Of a stretch of 64,000 bases of DNA, positions 61,053 through 64,000 are shown piece by piece. Made by a program: the position numbers and the translations under genes. This DNA is from Benincasa hispida. Lineage: Eukaryota; Streptophyta; Magnoliopsida; Cucurbitales; Cucurbitaceae. The DNA lies in NCBI RefSeq assembly GCF_009727055.1, contig NC_052353.1, positions 60,869,371 to 60,933,370 of the forward strand, given 5' to 3'. Position 1 is the first letter of the stretch. Each line of letters begins with the position of its first letter. The notes beneath the pieces were generated by a model, which did no database searches, had not been told where the DNA came from, and saw only the letters and a list, made by a program, of their open reading frames with translations.

Positions 61053-62985
61053 TGATGATGGGTATAAATGTATGTTATTATAGGCCTTTTATTTAGAATT
61101 ATGAGAGCTGATAAGAAGAATATGTGGCGATTATCATAAGAATTCATGAGAAAGAGAGCTTGCGTCGATCAACATTGAAAATCTCGGCTAACCCACTATT
61201 ATACGTTATTTTGCGTCCAAATGTCTATTTTTGTAGCTGACACAGGAATCGATCGCATGCGGTGATTCCCACCATTGCAAAGGTGATCACACACGTTCAA
61301 TGCATGGATGTTGTGACCATTAACGGCATGCGTCCATTGCATAGAGGTTGCGGCTACGGGGTAATAACCATAATAGAGGAATGAACGCAAGGGCGGTGGA
61401 ATGCGATGATACTTTGGGAACCAAGCATGAATGCATACATTGGGAGTATAAAAAGGTGATGTTGAAATTTCACCTAACACGCTGTTAGAAGCAGAGATCC
61501 AAAGCAGATCTATCATGGCGTTAGCAGCAGAAATTCAGAGAAGGACCATTGATGCTATCGACAATCGAGCTCTATAAATAGAAGCTTTAAAGTATAACTT
61601 GAAATGATCTGAGCTTCTACCTTAGGGCAGATCCTTGTGATCTAGATGAAAGTGTGAGAAGATATTCTTGAGAGTTCTTCATTCCTCCTACCATTCTGAA
61701 TGACGATCGGAGCTTCGCCGGAGATAGATCTCGAGAGAGACTACTCCACCGCCCATCCATGGCACCACCGACAGCCTTGATACACATCTGATGGAAGCAA
61801 GACATTGCCCGTCTGGCCCCCTATATCTCTTTTATCTCTGTGTTGTATTACATTGTGGCTTAAGAGATTAATACATTTTGTGATCAATGCATTTCTCTAT
61901 TTCCTTCGATTCCATCTTCATTTACTTCTTCTTATCATCCTTTACTTTCATTGCAATGACTAAGTAAGATTGCTAGAGTATCGCTGCTAGAGTATCACAT
62001 ACTTAATCATTCAGCATAAACATATGAAGCATGTAGCAAACCATCGAGAGGTGTGCGTTACGCGGGTATTGTGAGAAAATTCTTTTTGCTTAGTGTGAGG
62101 CTATAACAACGCTTGTCTATGAGCTAATCAGCGGCGACTAACTGCCTGAGAGGGTAAGTAGTGGAACGCATTAAGCAAAGTAAGCAGTGTTCCTAGAGAT
62201 AGGAATAATCTTATGTCAACCATGCTTTATGTGATTACCTTGTCTTATGAGCACATCATTCATCATTTGAGCATACTTGAGAAAGTGATCTCAAAACCAA
62301 ATCTAGGCTTGAGAGAGTTAGATTGGAACGCATAAGCAATAAGAGAAGCTTAGGAATAAGTTCTGTTTGTTATTACACAACGTATGCACCCTATAGATAG
62401 GATATGAAAGTATGCGGTCACATTGCATACGTCCAGAAGTAGAATACAATGGTATGCGTCACTTTGTTCATGTGTGGGAGCGAATGAGCAAGAATAGAGA
62501 CTTAGACATAAGTCTTATCGACACTATCACATATGCATCGCATGTGTCTTAGTCAATTGTGTATAGCATTATCGCATAACTTGCACTGGCTGGGGTTACC
62601 CTTGCGATCAAGCTTATTGATGTGGTGAAGTCATCCCCTCCAGCATTTTATTTATTTTTCCATACACCTTATTACGCATTAACAGTTGTCGTGTCTCTAA
62701 CTTTCATAGTCATACTTCCATTGCTTAATCTGTTTAGTTAGGAGTAGGAGTAGCACATAGCCCTTAAACTTCAATATTCTTTTATTCTTTTCCGCAATAC
62801 ATTACTTCATAACATTTAGCTACAAGTCCCTGAGTTCGACCTCGGATCATCACGAGAAACTTGCGATCTCGTTATACTTGGCGAGAGAGCAAGAAAACTT
62901 GTGGTAGGAACGCATGGTCATTAGACGCATATTGCATATCCCTTAGTCCAATGCATGACCAACGACGCATGGAGAACGAACAAAG
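61053..62985 (+). repeat. R7 3' LTR (family D), end truncated
   Basis: Starts TGATGATGGGTATAAATG after CTAAGTTTGGGGGTG. TATA box TATAAATA at 61573. Stem-loop at 62860-62893. The last ~50 bp of the family D LTR (through a CGCATTA/CGCATCA end) are missing; sequence passes directly into R8 internal DNA near 62986. Confidence 0.75.
62860..62893 (+). other. conserved LTR stem-loop, family D copy
   Basis: Outer CTTGC/GCAAG and inner CTCG/CGAG pairs enclose TTATACTTGG. The family D copies on the minus strand at 42823-42790 and 63668-63635 share the inner pair. Confidence 0.75.
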
Positions 62986-63482
62986 AACGCATGTTCAAAA
63001 GAGAATTCAAAAGGATAATGCATAAAAGATAACAAGAAAAGAACCTTGGAGTAGAGTAACACTTGCGACCATACTTTAGAATTCATGCTGTCAAAGCCAT
63101 ACATTGAGTGATGGAGAGGATTCTTTCGTTAAAACTATGCACCGAGGAGAATTATTGTCGCACCTACAAGGAGAGAACGCACACCACCTCCAAGAAAGCA
63201 GTCGCAAATCCAAAATAACAATAATCAAAATAAACTAAACTAGAAAAGCAGGTTAAAGATAGGGTGGTCGTCACGTGCTTATAACTGCTTTCAGCTCATG
63301 CGACAGATAGCCTTTCTATCTCAGGGTCAATACTGGCTTTCGACGCATTGCCTACACTTCAAATATTGTTTGCAACTTGATCGCATAAGCTACAATACTC
63401 CCAAGGCAAACAAGGTGTCTGCGAAAACACAAAACTCAACAAACTATTAGCTGCCAAGTCCTCGACAACGGCGCCAAAAACT
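62986..63482 (-). mobile_element. R8 5' internal region with primer-binding site
   Basis: Minus-strand TGGCGCCGTTGTCGAGGA at 63475-63458 is a tRNA-Asp-type primer site (TGGCGCCGTTGCCGG in the tRNA complement). Downstream sequence matches R7 internal DNA at 48138-48530 and 48798-48970 in the same order. No gag is encoded after the primer site, in line with a non-coding element. Confidence 0.7.
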
Positions 63483-64000
63483 TAATGCGTGGAAAATGGA
63501 GTGAATAAATATATGCGTTCATCTTATGATATACGTTCGTTCTCCATGCGTCGCTGGTCATGTGTTGGACTAAGGGATATGCAATATGCGTCTAAGAATC
63601 TATGCGATGACCATGCATTCCTGCCACAAGTTTTCTTGCTCTCTCGCCAAGTATAACGAGATCACAAGTTTCTCAAGGTGATCCGAGGTCGAACTCAGGG
63701 ACTTGTATATAAATGTTGTGAAGTGGTTTTTGCGGCGAAGAATAAAAGAATAATGAAGTTTAAGGGCTATGTGCTACTCCTACTCCTAACTATACAGATT
63801 AAGCAATGGAAGTATGACTATGAGAGTTGGTAAGGACACGACAACTGTTAACTAGTAATAGGATGCATGGAAAAATAGATAAAATGGTGGAGGGGATGAC
63901 TTCACCGCATCAATAAGCTTGATCACAAGGGTAACCCTAGGTAGCACAAGTTATGCGATCATGCTATACACAATTGTCTAGGATGCATAAGATGCATATG
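63483..64000 (-). repeat. R8 5' LTR (family D), cut by the window edge
   Basis: Minus strand; ends TTTTCCACGCATTA at 63483. Its 3' part is similar to 42670-43140, including the CTCTCGCCAAGTATAACGAG stem-loop region (63635-63668). Confidence 0.8.

Larger units (their letters stand above)
45144..62985 (+). mobile_element. R7: non-coding family D element (LARD-like) with a chimeric 5' LTR
   Basis: 5' LTR 45144-48137, internal pieces 48138-48531, 48798-49075 and 60294-61052, 3' LTR 61053-~62985. The internal sequence totals about 1.4 kb and contains no gag or pol. It matches R8 internal sequence (GGGAGTATTGTAGCTTGTGC, GCCAGTATTGACCC). The element carries R4 and a family A fragment. The right boundary is approximate because the end of the 3' LTR is missing. 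Confidence 0.65.
42670..64000 (-). mobile_element. R8: family D element, minus orientation, extends past the right edge
   Basis: 3' LTR 44653-42670, polypurine tract CTAAGTTTGGGGGTG (minus, 44668-44654), and 3' internal region to 45143. After the R7 insertion come 5' internal sequence at 63482-62986, a tRNA-Asp-type primer site, and the 5' LTR from 63483 past the edge. The visible internal parts are non-coding. The two halves belong together because they have the same orientation and supply complementary parts of one family. The R7/R8 junction on the right has lost some sequence, so no TSD can be shown. Confidence 0.65.

Noticed and set aside
18803..64000. Regularly repeated hairpin-like sequences as a CRISPR array
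   Set aside because: The repeats are dispersed LTR parts kilobases apart in a plant genome, with no spacer periodicity.

Overview
The window is plant nuclear DNA: AT-rich, with GT-AG introns, MITEs, LINE remnants and layered LTR retrotransposons. The two recognisable host-derived coding sequences (a HUA1-type CCCH zinc-finger gene and a COG5 fragment) and the look of the repeats suggest a eudicot, probably a cucurbit. The species is an inference.

Layout. (1) 1-10,400: nine exons of a minus-strand HUA1/C3H37-like RNA-binding protein gene, cut by the left edge. Its introns hold two LINE remnants, two nested hAT-type MITEs, a Tourist-like MITE and a local tandem duplication. (2) 10,630-11,240: an intronless, broken COG5 fragment just upstream of the HUA1 start, then a degenerate short tandem repeat. 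(3) 11.5-24 kb: AT-rich DNA with older repeats: a ~0.94 kb tandem unit, a gypsy LTR with its polypurine tract, a 5S-rRNA-derived LTR-like piece, a GGTGGTTGTCGGAG-rich minisatellite, an isolated 2.1 kb LTR and a gag-only copia-like pseudogene. (4) 24-64 kb: a retrotransposon nest with almost no host sequence.

The nest was resolved from LTR ends and target-site duplications (TSDs). A decayed copia element has its 3' LTR split by a 1.67 kb solo LTR (family B). That solo LTR is split in turn by a 12.9 kb gag+ORF2 element (R1, which contains R2) and by a second LTR (R3). To the right, a minus-strand family D element (R8) contains a non-coding element (R7), which contains a gag-protease element (R4), which contains a family C LTR (R5), which contains a 2.1 kb gypsy LTR-like insert (R6): five levels. 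Removing the inserts restores family B LTR lengths of 1668, 1669 and 1672 bp, which supports the reconstruction.

The A/B/C/D families look related (Athila-like): gag type, polypurine tract next to TGAT, and a tRNA-Asp-type primer site. None of the copies seen has reverse transcriptase or integrase, so they would depend on enzymes supplied elsewhere. The most interesting signals are structural. A stem-loop near the LTR 3' end has a near-invariant TTATACTTGG loop and stems that change in a paired way between families. There is also a GAAA-capped hairpin at the LTR 5' end, and a pair of ~50-nt motifs before the 3' LTR. Nearly all in-frame stops in the R1 and R4 genes are glutamine codons turned to stops, as expected from cytosine deamination.
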